A stretch of DNA of 64,000 nt from Sva-07 sp964651825 (GTDB lineage Bacteria > Actinomycetota > Acidimicrobiia > Acidimicrobiales > Ilumatobacteraceae). Positions 1 to 7,321 of the stretch are shown one piece after another. The notes under the pieces are model-generated. The model was given only the letters and a program-made list of their open reading frames with translations. It searched no databases and was not told the origin of the DNA. Every line of letters starts with the position of its first letter. Within the stretch, counting starts at the first letter, position 1. Location of the stretch: contig CAZYWK010000009.1 in the NCBI GenBank assembly GCA_964651825.1, positions 5,993-69,992 on the forward strand, written 5' to 3'. Made by a program: the position numbers and the translations under genes.

Positions 1-475
1 GCAGGCACTGCGTGGTGGTGACGATCGTGCCGTCGCCGTCACCGGTGATCGAGCCGCCCTCGAACACCATGTCCACGGAGCGCATCGGATGACCGGCCCG
101 TTCGGCGAATCGCGATGCGGCGAGGGCATCGTCGTCGTACGGCACGAACTTCTCACCCCACGAGTTGAACCGCCAGTCCGTCGCCATGAGGTCGCCGGCA
201 TCGTCGAACACGTAGATCGGCCCGGAGTCACGGAACCACGAGTCGTCGATCGGCAGCTCGACGATGTCCACGCCAGGGCCGCAGAGCTCCGCTGCGCGCT
301 CGGCCGTGCGCGGCGCAGCGAGCATGGTGACCGGCTCGTACCGGGCGATCGCGTCGGCCACTTCGGCGTGGGCGCGCTCGGCCGCCGCGTACTCGCCGCG
401 CCACATCTCGGTGCGCACGGGCCAGCACATCGCCGTGCCGGAGTGAGGCTCCCACTCGGCCGGCCAGCGCGTCAT
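1..475 (-). CDS. aguA: agmatine deiminase, partial (C-terminus outside window)
   Basis: Agmatine deiminase hydrolyses agmatine to N-carbamoylputrescine and ammonia, the step before the amidase encoded next to it. Only the first 158 residues lie in the window. They show the family opening (MTRWPAEWEPHSGTAMCWP) and the substrate-pocket motif WFRDSGP near residues 80-86. The ATG overlaps the aguB stop as ATGA, so the two genes are translationally coupled with aguB first. The start is fixed by this overlap and by the match to the usual family N-terminus. The catalytic Cys/His region lies beyond the left edge and cannot be checked. Identification is confident from the N-terminal motifs and the aguB neighbour. 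Confidence 0.92.
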   Translation of the reverse strand, partial: MTRWPAEWEPHSGTAMCWPVRTEMWRGEYAAAERAHAEVADAIARYEPVTMLAAPRTAERAAELCGPGVDIVELPIDDSWFRDSGPIYVFDDAGDLMATDWRFNSWGEKFVPYDDDALAASRFAERAGHPMRSVDMVFEGGSITGDGDGTIVTTTQCL

Positions 476-1362
476 GCCCGGCCGCTCGGCGTCGTGGTAC
501 CGCCGTCGAGGGTGACGATCGGACCGTAGAGCTCCGGTCGTCGATCGCGGAACAGGCCCCACGACGCCCGCTGCGACGCGAGCTGCTCGCGGTCGAACGT
601 GGCCACCAGCACCGCCTCGCCGTCGCGACCGGCCTCGGTCACCTTCTCACCCGTCGCGTCGGCGATGAACGACGAGCCGTAGAACGTGATCTCACACGTG
701 GCGCCGACCTCGTGGCCGAACCGGTTGGCGGCGACGAGCGGCATCAGGTTGGCGCCCGCGTGCCCCTGCATCACCCGCTGCCAGTGCCCGCTCGAGTCCC
801 AGGTGGGATCGGGCGGCTCGCTGCCGATCGCCGTCGGGTACAGGAGCACCTCCGCGCCGAGCAGCGCCATGCAGCGTGCCGACTCCGGGAACCACTGATC
901 CCAGCAGATCCCGACACCGATCGTCCCGTGCGCGGTCTCCCACACCCGGAACCCCGTGTCGCCCGGTGAGAAGTAGTACTTCTCGGTGTAGCCGGGCCCG
1001 TCGGGGATGTGGCTCTTGCGATAGGTGCCGAGCACCGAGCCATCGGCGTCGACGATCACCACCGAGTTGAACCGGGCCTGGCCGGCCAACTCGTAGAGGC
1101 TGAGCGGGAGCACCACGCCGAGCTCGGACGCGACCGCCGCGAAGTGTTCGACGGTCGGGTGGCCTGCCAGCGGACGTGCCCGGGCGAGGTGCGCCGGGAG
1201 CTGGTCCTTGCAGAAGTAGGGGCCCTCGAACAACTCCGGAATGAGAACGATCTGGGCGCCGCGGTCCGCCGCCTCGCGGACGAGACGTTCGGCGGTGAGC
1301 AGGTTGTCGTCGAAGTCGTCCGTCATCGCCATCTGCACCGCGGCGACCGTGAGCGCTGTCAT
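472..1362 (-). CDS. aguB: N-carbamoylputrescine amidase (nitrilase superfamily)
   Basis: This 296-residue cytoplasmic C-N hydrolase should convert N-carbamoylputrescine to putrescine, CO2 and ammonia, completing the agmatine route to polyamines. The nitrilase triad is visible: Glu43 in LIPELFEGPYF, Lys116 in YRKSHIPDGPGY and Cys153 in GVGICWDQWFPE. The length is normal for AguB. The ATG at 1362 is chosen because the following MTALTVAAVQM is the family beta-strand start and because TAGCGT lies 7 nt upstream, suggesting a leaderless message; the frame stays open upstream but reads as low-quality Arg-rich sequence. The stop overlaps the aguA start. Substrate assignment rests on the aguA neighbour and the motifs. 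Confidence 0.93.
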   Translation of the reverse strand: MTALTVAAVQMAMTDDFDDNLLTAERLVREAADRGAQIVLIPELFEGPYFCKDQLPAHLARARPLAGHPTVEHFAAVASELGVVLPLSLYELAGQARFNSVVIVDADGSVLGTYRKSHIPDGPGYTEKYYFSPGDTGFRVWETAHGTIGVGICWDQWFPESARCMALLGAEVLLYPTAIGSEPPDPTWDSSGHWQRVMQGHAGANLMPLVAANRFGHEVGATCEITFYGSSFIADATGEKVTEAGRDGEAVLVATFDREQLASQRASWGLFRDRRPELYGPIVTLDGGTTTPSGRA

Positions 1363-1369
1363 CGCGCCG

Positions 1370-1375
1370 ACGCTA
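1370..1375 (-). promoter_or_regulatory. aguB: -10-like hexamer of aguB, probably leaderless
   Basis: TAGCGT on the minus strand, 7 nt from the aguB ATG, with no Shine-Dalgarno sequence between. The spacing matches other genes in this window. Confidence 0.45.
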
Positions 1376-1424
1376 CTTCGACCCCATCGCCCCTCCGGCT
1401 GAGCACCGCGGCACGGCGGCGCGG

Positions 1425-2270
1425 TCACTCGTCGACGAGCGCGTTGGCCGACCGCCACAGCGCTTCGAGGCGGTCGAGCCGCTCGGTCGCCCGGTCACGG
1501 TCGGCAGCAGCCACTCCGACGACCAGGACGTCGAGCAACGCGAGCGTGCCGACATGGCTGTCGAACGGACCCGGCGAATCGGCGGCGACGAGGAACGCGT
1601 GGTCGGCGATCGACGCGAGCGGCGAGAGCACGGTGTCGGTGACCGCGACGACCGAGGCGTTCCGCTCCTGCACGAGCCGGAGCGATTCGACGACCCAGCG
1701 GTCGTACCGGCGGATGTCGATCGCCACGACGGTCGGCGCGTCGCCGGCGAGGGCGATCGCCCGAGCGGCATCGACGGCGTTGCCATCGAGCAGCGACACG
1801 CCGGTGCGCAGCTGGCCGAGATCGATCACGAACTGGAGCGCCACGCCGCGCGACGCCGCGCCGGACAGCACCAGCACGTCGAAGCGTTCGTCGGCGAGCC
1901 GTTCCACGACCGCCTGGGTCGCCTCGGTGTCGATGTCGGTCAGCGTGATGGCGACGTTGGCCTGCTCGACCACGGCGTGGTCGCGGACGTCATCGAGGCC
2001 TTGACGCTGCTCGCGGATCCGTTCCGCCGCGGGGCGCAACTGACCGCTCAGGTCGCGTCGCACCGCTCGTTGCAGGCCGACGAACCCGTCGAAACCCAGC
2101 TTGTTGGCGAAACGTACGACCGTGGCGGCACCGGCCTGCGCGGCGTCGGCCAGGTCGGCCACCGTCCCGAAGGCCACGGTCTGGGGCGCCTCGAGCACGA
2201 CGCCCGCGATGCGGCGTTCGGCAGGCGTCAGGAGCCCGCCGTTCTCCCGCACCCGGTCGGCGACTCCCAT
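1425..2270 (-). CDS. MurR/RpiR-family transcriptional regulator
   Basis: A 281-residue regulator with an N-terminal RpiR-type helix-turn-helix (about residues 1-77; LTPAERRIAGVVLE, then the recognition region AAQAGAATVVRFANKLGF) and a C-terminal SIS phosphosugar-type sensor domain (about 115-250; VLVLSGAASRGVALQF, VVAVTDTVLSPLASIADHA). Such regulators usually respond to sugar phosphates or related ligands. It lies between aguB (same strand, 62 bp downstream) and a divergent oxygenase gene, so the oxygenase is the most likely target. The ATG is preceded by TACCGT at a 7-nt distance and no ribosome-binding site. Family assignment is firm; the ligand is unknown. Confidence 0.9.
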   Translation of the reverse strand: MGVADRVRENGGLLTPAERRIAGVVLEAPQTVAFGTVADLADAAQAGAATVVRFANKLGFDGFVGLQRAVRRDLSGQLRPAAERIREQRQGLDDVRDHAVVEQANVAITLTDIDTEATQAVVERLADERFDVLVLSGAASRGVALQFVIDLGQLRTGVSLLDGNAVDAARAIALAGDAPTVVAIDIRRYDRWVVESLRLVQERNASVVAVTDTVLSPLASIADHAFLVAADSPGPFDSHVGTLALLDVLVVGVAAADRDRATERLDRLEALWRSANALVDE

Positions 2271-2277
2271 CGCCGGC

Positions 2278-2283
2278 ACGGTA
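2278..2283 (-). promoter_or_regulatory. -10-like hexamer of the RpiR-type regulator
   Basis: TACCGT on the minus strand, 7 nt before the ATG at 2270, with no Shine-Dalgarno sequence. It fits the leaderless pattern of this genome. Confidence 0.45.
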
Positions 2284-2340
2284 CCGGTCACCGCCGACCT
2301 CTCGCACGCGAGAGATCGTGAGTCGGGTGTCCGGGGACGA

Positions 2341-2385
2341 TTGATCGTGTTCCAGTCATCAGATAGACTGGAACAAGTATTCCAG
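2341..2385 (+). promoter_or_regulatory. promoter with three-half-site inverted-repeat operator upstream of the oxygenase gene
   Basis: TTGATC (2341-2346) and TAGACT (2364-2369) are separated by 17 bp and make a good sigma-70-type promoter for the gene at 2407. A perfect inverted repeat, GTTCCAGTC (2349-2357) and GACTGGAAC (2366-2374), lies across the spacer and the -10. A third half-site, TTCCAG (2380-2385), pairs with the inner CTGGAA (2368-2373) to give a second inverted repeat across the expected transcription start. This is the natural repressor site for the divergent RpiR-type regulator (inference). Confidence 0.7.
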
Positions 2386-2406
2386 ACCTGAGAGGGAGGA
2401 CGTCGG

Positions 2407-3360
2407 ATGACCACGCTGATCGATCGCCGGCCCACCGTCGTCGACGCGGCCGCCTGGATCGTCCCGGCCCTGCCGCCCGGCGCCCAGCTCGACGAAGCGC
2501 TGGTCGACGCGGCCGCGCTCGGCGGGCGCACGTTGCCGCTCGAGCTCGACGACGCGCTGCTGCGCTTCACCTCCCACTCCAACGTCGCGGGTGCGCTGCT
2601 GATCCGCAACGTCGCGATCGGCGAGCTCCCACCGACACCCGGGTCACCGAGCGCTCCGACCACCAAGGACCTGTCGACCGAGCTGACGCTGCTGACGGTC
2701 GCCCGACGCCTGGGCCAACCCGTCGGCTACGTCCCCGAACACGGTGGCCGGATCGTGCAGAACATCGTGCCGACCAGGGCCGACGCCGACCGCCAGACCT
2801 CCACGTCGTCGAGCTCGAACCTGATGTTCCACACCGAGACGGCGTTCCACCCGCACCGCCCGCGCTACCTCCTGTTGCTGTGCCTGCGCGGCGACCCGGC
2901 GGCGCACACCACGATGGCGAGCGTCCACGACCTGTTCGACGTCCTGGCCGACGACGTCGTCGCGGCGATGTTCGAGCCGCGCTTTCGCACCGCGGTCGAC
3001 GCCAGCTTCCTCGGCGACCGGGTGAACGAGCTCGGTCCCTTGATGCCGCTCGTGTCGGGCACGATCGACTCGCCCACGTTCGTCTTCGACGCCGACCTCA
3101 CCGTCGGGGTCGACGCGTTCGCCGAACACGTCGTCGACGAGGTCCGCGCCGCGATCGACCGTTGCCAACGAGCGATCGTGCTCGAGCCCGGCGACCTGCT
3201 CGTGATCGACAACAACGTGGCGGTCCACGGCCGCTCGCCGTTCGCGGCGCGGTTCGACGGCCGGGACCGCTGGTTGCAGCGCAGCTTCGTCGTCGCCGAC
3301 CTCGCACCGAGCGCCGACGAACGCGACGGCCGCGTGATCAGCACCCGGTTCGGTCGCTGA
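2407..3360 (+). CDS. clavaminate synthase/AsnO/VioC-like Fe(II)/2-oxoglutarate oxygenase
   Basis: A 317-residue non-haem iron dioxygenase of the group that hydroxylates free or carrier-bound amino acids (AsnO, VioC, clavaminate synthase). The iron ligands are visible as His142 and Glu144 in NLMFHTETAFHP and His274 in DNNVAVHGRSPF. The 2-oxoglutarate arginine is Arg288 or Arg292 in GRDRWLQR. HxE rather than HxD is typical of this subfamily. A strong Shine-Dalgarno sequence (GGGAGGA, 6 nt spacing) fixes the ATG. The gene is alone on its strand, divergent from the RpiR-type regulator, beside arginine-derived polyamine genes. No peptide synthetase is nearby, so a free amino acid substrate such as arginine or asparagine is plausible but unproven. 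Confidence 0.85.
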   Translation: MTTLIDRRPTVVDAAAWIVPALPPGAQLDEALVDAAALGGRTLPLELDDALLRFTSHSNVAGALLIRNVAIGELPPTPGSPSAPTTKDLSTELTLLTVARRLGQPVGYVPEHGGRIVQNIVPTRADADRQTSTSSSSNLMFHTETAFHPHRPRYLLLLCLRGDPAAHTTMASVHDLFDVLADDVVAAMFEPRFRTAVDASFLGDRVNELGPLMPLVSGTIDSPTFVFDADLTVGVDAFAEHVVDEVRAAIDRCQRAIVLEPGDLLVIDNNVAVHGRSPFAARFDGRDRWLQRSFVVADLAPSADERDGRVISTRFGR

Positions 3361-3382
3361 ACGACCCGGCGGGTTGGCCCGG

Positions 3383-3408
3383 TGGCTACCAGTTGTGGCT
3401 ACGAGTTG
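3383..3408. repeat. imperfect 13-bp tandem duplication at the MscS 3' end
   Basis: TGGCTACCAGTTG is followed directly by TGGCTACGAGTTG. The second copy contains the mscS stop codon and the first lies just beyond it, between two convergent genes. It looks like a small slippage duplication. I see no clear terminator here. Confidence 0.6.
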
Positions 3409-4208
3409 AGGAGCCTCGATCGGACGATGTCCTCCTCCGGGCTCGTCAACGGCCGGTTCGACTTCACCCGCACCGTGACGGTGTCGGAGTCCGCCGGCTC
3501 GTGGGTCTCGATGTCGTGGAGGAACACCACCCCGGTCAGGCCGACGTCGTTCGACGCCGACGCGAGACGCACCATGGCATCGTGCTCACCGGCACGCTCC
3601 CACGCCTCGACCGGGACCTCGATGTCGCTCACCGACGGCAGCTGCGAGAGGTTGGTGACCGACTCGATCGACGCATGACCGGTGTGCCACGTCGCGCCGT
3701 CCACCGTGCGCAGCCGGATCGACGCCGAGCCGATCAGGTCGACGGTGCCGCGCACCTCCTTGCCGCCGATCTGGAGGATGACGTCGTCGCCCGCCGCGTA
3801 CCGGTCCTCGAGCAGGGCCCGCGTCCCGGCGATGACGTCGTTCGCCAGGTGCTGGCCACTGATCGCGATCGCGAAGCCGATGAATCCGGCACTCGAGATC
3901 GCGACGACCGGAGAGACCCCGAGCAGGGCGAGGGACGCGAGCGTGGCGATCGCGAAGATCGCCACCGTCACCGAATGGCCGAGCATCCGTGCCACCGCAT
4001 CGGCCCGCTGGCGTCGACGGATGTCGGCCTGACCGTTGTCGCCGAGGCGATCGAGGCGGACCCGCCACGTTCCGCCCTCGGCGCGCTGGGCGCGACGCAC
4101 AGCCCGCCGGGTGAGCGAGCTGATGGTGCGGCGCGCCAACCAGGACGCGACGAACGCGACGGGCAACAGCACGAGTGCTTCGGCGATCGAGGTGAACCAG
4201 GAGACCAT
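3399..4208 (-). CDS. MscS-family mechanosensitive channel
   Basis: A 269-residue small-conductance mechanosensitive channel protein that would release solutes on hypo-osmotic shock. It has an N-terminal membrane helix (about residues 5-25), a second hydrophobic segment (about 75-97), the amphipathic pore helix with the MscS pattern SAGFIGFAIAISGQHLANDV followed by AGTRALLEDRYAAGDDV, and a C-terminal beta/alpha cytoplasmic domain. The ATG gives a normal MscS length; GAGGCT lies 7 nt upstream on the minus strand. The gene converges with the oxygenase gene and is unrelated to its neighbours. Confidence 0.88.
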   Translation of the reverse strand: MVSWFTSIAEALVLLPVAFVASWLARRTISSLTRRAVRRAQRAEGGTWRVRLDRLGDNGQADIRRRQRADAVARMLGHSVTVAIFAIATLASLALLGVSPVVAISSAGFIGFAIAISGQHLANDVIAGTRALLEDRYAAGDDVILQIGGKEVRGTVDLIGSASIRLRTVDGATWHTGHASIESVTNLSQLPSVSDIEVPVEAWERAGEHDAMVRLASASNDVGLTGVVFLHDIETHEPADSDTVTVRVKSNRPLTSPEEDIVRSRLLNS

Positions 4209-4319
4209 GCCATCGAGCCTCGCAGAGCCAGACGGAACCCCACCGTCACCCGACGTGACATCGCTCACGTCGCAACGGCCAACCTGTTGCGTCGTGCCTG
4301 ACCCGACACGACAGGTTGG

Positions 4320-4325
4320 TACGGT
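4320..4325 (+). promoter_or_regulatory. -10-like hexamer of the protease-rimK pair
   Basis: TACGGT ends 7 nt before the GTG at 4333, with no Shine-Dalgarno sequence, which suggests a leaderless transcript. Confidence 0.5.
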
Positions 4326-4332
4326 CGGGGCG

Positions 4333-4827
4333 GTGGCACACGCCGAACGTCGGTCCCCGGATCGCCCGTGCCTGGGTTGGCGGGAATGGGTGGGCCTGCC
4401 CGACTGGGACGTGACCTTCGTCAAGGCGAAGCTCGACACCGGCGCGCGCACGTCGTCGCTCCATGCCTTCGACCTCCACACCTACGACGTCGACGGCTGC
4501 GAGTGGGTCAGATTCGAGATCCATCCGTGGCAACGGTCGACCAACGACCAGGTCACCGCACGTGCGCCGGTGGTCGCCTGGCGGTCGGTCAAGAGCTCGT
4601 CGGGTCGCGCCGACGACCGGCCGGTGGTGTCGACGAGCCTCTCCATCGCCGGGACGACGGTCGACGCCGAAGTCACGCTCACCCGCCGCGACGAGATGGG
4701 CTTTCGCATGCTGATCGGGCGCGAAGCACTGCGATCCCGCTTCGTCGTCGACCCCGGGGTGTCCTACCGCGGGGGACGGCCACCCCGCGACGTCCGCCAA
4801 CGCAACCGGGGGCTGTCACCCGCATGA
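4333..4827 (+). CDS. retropepsin-like aspartic protease, RimB-type, partner of RimK
   Basis: A 164-residue single-domain protease of the family often annotated as ATP-dependent zinc protease and now treated as a retropepsin-like aspartic peptidase. The catalytic triplet is seen in KAKLDTGARTSSLHA near residue 38, and the second family motif is MLIGREALRSRFVVDP. Its stop overlaps the ATG of the downstream rimK-like gene as ATGA, the usual pairing in which the protease trims glutamate tails that RimK adds to a target protein. The GTG start is chosen from the upstream TACGGT and because the conserved region begins about 15 residues later. The true substrate here is unknown. Confidence 0.85.
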   Translation: MAHAERRSPDRPCLGWREWVGLPDWDVTFVKAKLDTGARTSSLHAFDLHTYDVDGCEWVRFEIHPWQRSTNDQVTARAPVVAWRSVKSSSGRADDRPVVSTSLSIAGTTVDAEVTLTRRDEMGFRMLIGREALRSRFVVDPGVSYRGGRPPRDVRQRNRGLSPA

Positions 4828-6017
4828 AGCTCGCCATCCTGTCTCGGGCGCCGCGCTCGTACAGCACCCAGCGCCTCAAGGTGGCGGCGCTCGAGCGCGG
4901 CCACGTGTGCCGTGTGCTGAACACGCTCCGGTTCGCGATCGACCTGTCGGGTCCGGAGCCCGACCTGCAGTTCCGCGGCAAACCGCTCTCCGACTACGAC
5001 GCCATCGTGCCGCGCATCGGCGCGTCGATCACGTACTTCGGTTCGGCCGTCGTGCGCCAGTTCGAGCAGATGGACGTGTACACCCCCAACACCGCCAACG
5101 GGATCGCCAACTCGCGCGACAAGCTGCGCGCCATCCAGATCCTGTCGCGCCACGACATCGGCATGCCGCGAACGGCGTTCGTGCGGAATCGGCGGGACGT
5201 GCTGCCGGCGATCGACCGGGTCGGCGGGGCGCCGGTCGTGATCAAGCTGTTGGAGGGAACGCAGGGCATCGGCGTGATCCTCGCCCCCGACATCAAGGTC
5301 GCCGAGGCGATCATCGAGACCCTGCAGAGCACCAGCCAGAACGTCCTCATCCAGCAGTTCGTCGCCGAGAGCAAGGGCCGTGACATCCGCGCCCTCGTCG
5401 TGGGCGACCGGGTCGTCGCGGCGATGCGGCGCACGGCGGCAGGCGACGAGTTCCGCAGCAACGTGCACCGCGGTGGATCGGTCGAGGGCGTGACGCTGGA
5501 CGGGGCGTACGAGCGCGCCGCCGTGCGCGCCGCGCAGATCATGGGCCTGCGCGTGGCCGGCGTCGACATGCTCGAAGGCAACGACGGCCCGCTCGTGATG
5601 GAGGTCAACTCCTCGCCGGGCCTCGAAGGCATCGAGCGCGCCACCGACCTCGACGTCGCCGGAGCGATCGTCGACCACGTCGCCAACCAGGTCGCGTTCC
5701 CCGAGCTCGACGTGCGCCAGCGGCTGTCGGTCAGCACCGGGTACGGCGTGGCCGAGATCCTCGTGCGCGCGGACGGTGACTTCGTCGGACGCTCGATCGC
5801 CCAGGCCGGCCTGCGCGATCGCGACATCAGCGTGCTCACGCTGCATCACGACACCGAAGTGATCCCCAACCCGCGGGAGAACCACGTGCTGCACGCCAAC
5901 GACCGGCTCCTCTGCTTCGGCCGGCTCGAGTCGATGCGCGACATGATCCCCGCCCGCCGCCGCCGGCGCGCCAAGGTCCGCAAGCTCCCCGACAACCCCC
6001 TCCCCGACGACGTCTGA
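4824..6017 (+). CDS. rimK: RimK-type ATP-grasp ligase with C-terminal TrkA-C (RCK_C) domain
   Basis: A 397-residue protein. Residues 1-285 form a RimK-type ATP-grasp ligase: the N-terminal domain opens MKLAILSRAPRSYSTQRL, the nucleotide-binding loop is KLLEGTQGIGVI, and the metal/ATP-binding strand is GPLVMEVNSSPGLEGIE. RimK adds glutamate residues to the C-terminus of a target, classically ribosomal protein S6. Residues 300-375 look like a TrkA-C domain (ILVRADGDFVGRSIAQAGLR, then VLHANDRLLCFG), the regulatory domain found on potassium channels and transporters. Most RimK proteins are about 300 residues, so this is an added module. The start overlaps the upstream protease stop. Confidence 0.88.
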   Translation: MKLAILSRAPRSYSTQRLKVAALERGHVCRVLNTLRFAIDLSGPEPDLQFRGKPLSDYDAIVPRIGASITYFGSAVVRQFEQMDVYTPNTANGIANSRDKLRAIQILSRHDIGMPRTAFVRNRRDVLPAIDRVGGAPVVIKLLEGTQGIGVILAPDIKVAEAIIETLQSTSQNVLIQQFVAESKGRDIRALVVGDRVVAAMRRTAAGDEFRSNVHRGGSVEGVTLDGAYERAAVRAAQIMGLRVAGVDMLEGNDGPLVMEVNSSPGLEGIERATDLDVAGAIVDHVANQVAFPELDVRQRLSVSTGYGVAEILVRADGDFVGRSIAQAGLRDRDISVLTLHHDTEVIPNPRENHVLHANDRLLCFGRLESMRDMIPARRRRRAKVRKLPDNPLPDDV

Positions 6018-6057
6018 CCCGCGACCGGCGCGGCCCTCGCGGCGCGGTCGGCCGCTG

Positions 6058-6063
6058 TACGGT
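6058..6063 (+). promoter_or_regulatory. -10-like hexamer of the threonine ammonia-lyase gene
   Basis: TACGGT ends 6 nt before the GTG at 6070, inside the 52-bp gap after rimK, with no ribosome-binding site between. Confidence 0.5.
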
Positions 6064-6069
6064 TCCGGC

Positions 6070-7311
6070 GTGGGTGACAGCGTCGATCTCGAGTCGATCC
6101 AGGCGGCAGCCGAGACGATCCGTGGGGTCACGAAGCGCACGCCGGTCATCAGCTCGGTCGCCCTGTCGAACGACGACGACGGCCACCGCGTCGTGCTGAA
6201 GGCCGAGAACCTCCAACGCACCGGGTCGTTCAAGCTCCGGGGGGCCGTGAACAAGGTGGCCTCGCTCGGGGCCGGCGCGGCCCGGGGCGTCACCACGGGG
6301 AGCGCGGGGAACCACGCCCAAGCGTTGGCGTTCGCGGCCGCGCACTCTGGGGCGCCGTGCGAGATCGTCGTTCCCGTGGGCGCGCCGATCAACAAGATCG
6401 AGGCCTGCGAGCAGTACGGCGCGACCGTGATCGAACATGGCGCCGCGCTCACCGAGGCGGTGGCGCTGTCGAGGTCACGCGCGGCCGAGCACGGCACGAC
6501 CTTTTGCCCCCCGTTCGACGACGTCGCGGTGATCGCCGGGCAGGGCACGATCGGCCTCGAACTGCTCGACGACATCGCCGATCTCGCGCAGGTGATCGTG
6601 CCCCTCGGCGGCGGCGGCTTGGCCGCCGGCGTGGCGATTGCGGTGAAGTCGCTGCGCCCCGACGTGCGGGTGATCGGCGTGCAGGCGTCGGCGTGCGCGC
6701 CCTACCTCGGCGATCCCGTCGGCGACGGACCGGTGATGACGCTGGCCGACGGCATCGCCGTGAAGCATCCCGGCGAGATCACCGGACCGTTGATCGGCGC
6801 CTGGGTCGACGAGATCGTCAGCGTCGACGAGGACGCGATCGCCGATGCGATGGTGCTGCTGATGGACCGGGCCAAGCTCGTCGCGGAAGGCGCTGGCGCG
6901 GTCGCAGTGGCGGCGGTGGCTTCGCGGCTCGTCGCTCCTGCCGGCGATGGGGTCACCTGCGTGATCGTGTCGGGCGGCAACGTCGACCTCGGCCTCGTGC
7001 CGGGACTGATCCGCCGGCGCGAGAACCAGGCCGGCCGCCGCCTGTCGATCTTCGCCCGCATCGACGACCGGCCGGGCGCACTGGCCCGGCTGCTCTCGGT
7101 GTTCGCCGACGGCGGCGCCGATCTGATCGAGGTGGAACACCTGCGCGAACGCCTCGACCTGCACGTGCGCGAGACCGGCATCCACGCCACATTCGCCATC
7201 CGCACGCGCGAACAGGCCGCCGCGCTCGTCGAGCAGGCCCGCCGGAGTGGGTTCGATGTCACACCGGAAGTCAGCGGACCGCGCCTGGACAGCCTACCTA
7301 CTGGTCGGTAG
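6070..7311 (+). CDS. ilvA: threonine ammonia-lyase with C-terminal ACT-like domain
   Basis: A 413-residue PLP enzyme that deaminates threonine to 2-oxobutanoate and ammonia. The PLP lysine is Lys55 in RTGSFKLRGAVNK, the substrate/phosphate loops are TTGSAGNHAQA and PLGGGGLAAG, and the C-terminal catalytic motif is VIVSGGNVD. Residues 333-405 form one ACT-like regulatory domain (RLSIFARIDDRPGALARLL). The single ACT domain and short length match the catabolic/short biosynthetic type rather than the 500-residue E. coli IlvA. The GTG is preceded by a -10-like hexamer. The stop codon TAG lies inside the operator of the next gene. Confidence 0.93.
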   Translation: MGDSVDLESIQAAAETIRGVTKRTPVISSVALSNDDDGHRVVLKAENLQRTGSFKLRGAVNKVASLGAGAARGVTTGSAGNHAQALAFAAAHSGAPCEIVVPVGAPINKIEACEQYGATVIEHGAALTEAVALSRSRAAEHGTTFCPPFDDVAVIAGQGTIGLELLDDIADLAQVIVPLGGGGLAAGVAIAVKSLRPDVRVIGVQASACAPYLGDPVGDGPVMTLADGIAVKHPGEITGPLIGAWVDEIVSVDEDAIADAMVLLMDRAKLVAEGAGAVAVAAVASRLVAPAGDGVTCVIVSGGNVDLGLVPGLIRRRENQAGRRLSIFARIDDRPGALARLLSVFADGGADLIEVEHLRERLDLHVRETGIHATFAIRTREQAAALVEQARRSGFDVTPEVSGPRLDSLPTGR

Positions 7312-7314
7312 GCT
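7291..7314 (+). promoter_or_regulatory. palindromic TetR-type operator overlapping the desaturase promoter
   Basis: AGCCTACC (7291-7298) and GGTAGGCT (7307-7314) form a perfect 8-bp inverted repeat with an 8-bp spacer; its core TACTGGTCGGTA resembles operators of TetR-family lipid regulators. The right arm contains TAGGCT (7309-7314), a -10-like hexamer 7 nt before the desaturase GTG, so a bound repressor would block transcription. The site also contains the last codons and stop of ilvA. No TetR gene is in the window. Confidence 0.7.
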
Positions 7315-7321
7315 GGGTTCC

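Noticed and set aside
3361..3400. Terminator between the oxygenase and mscS genes
   Set aside because: No stable stem with a T-tract; only the 13-bp duplication is visible.
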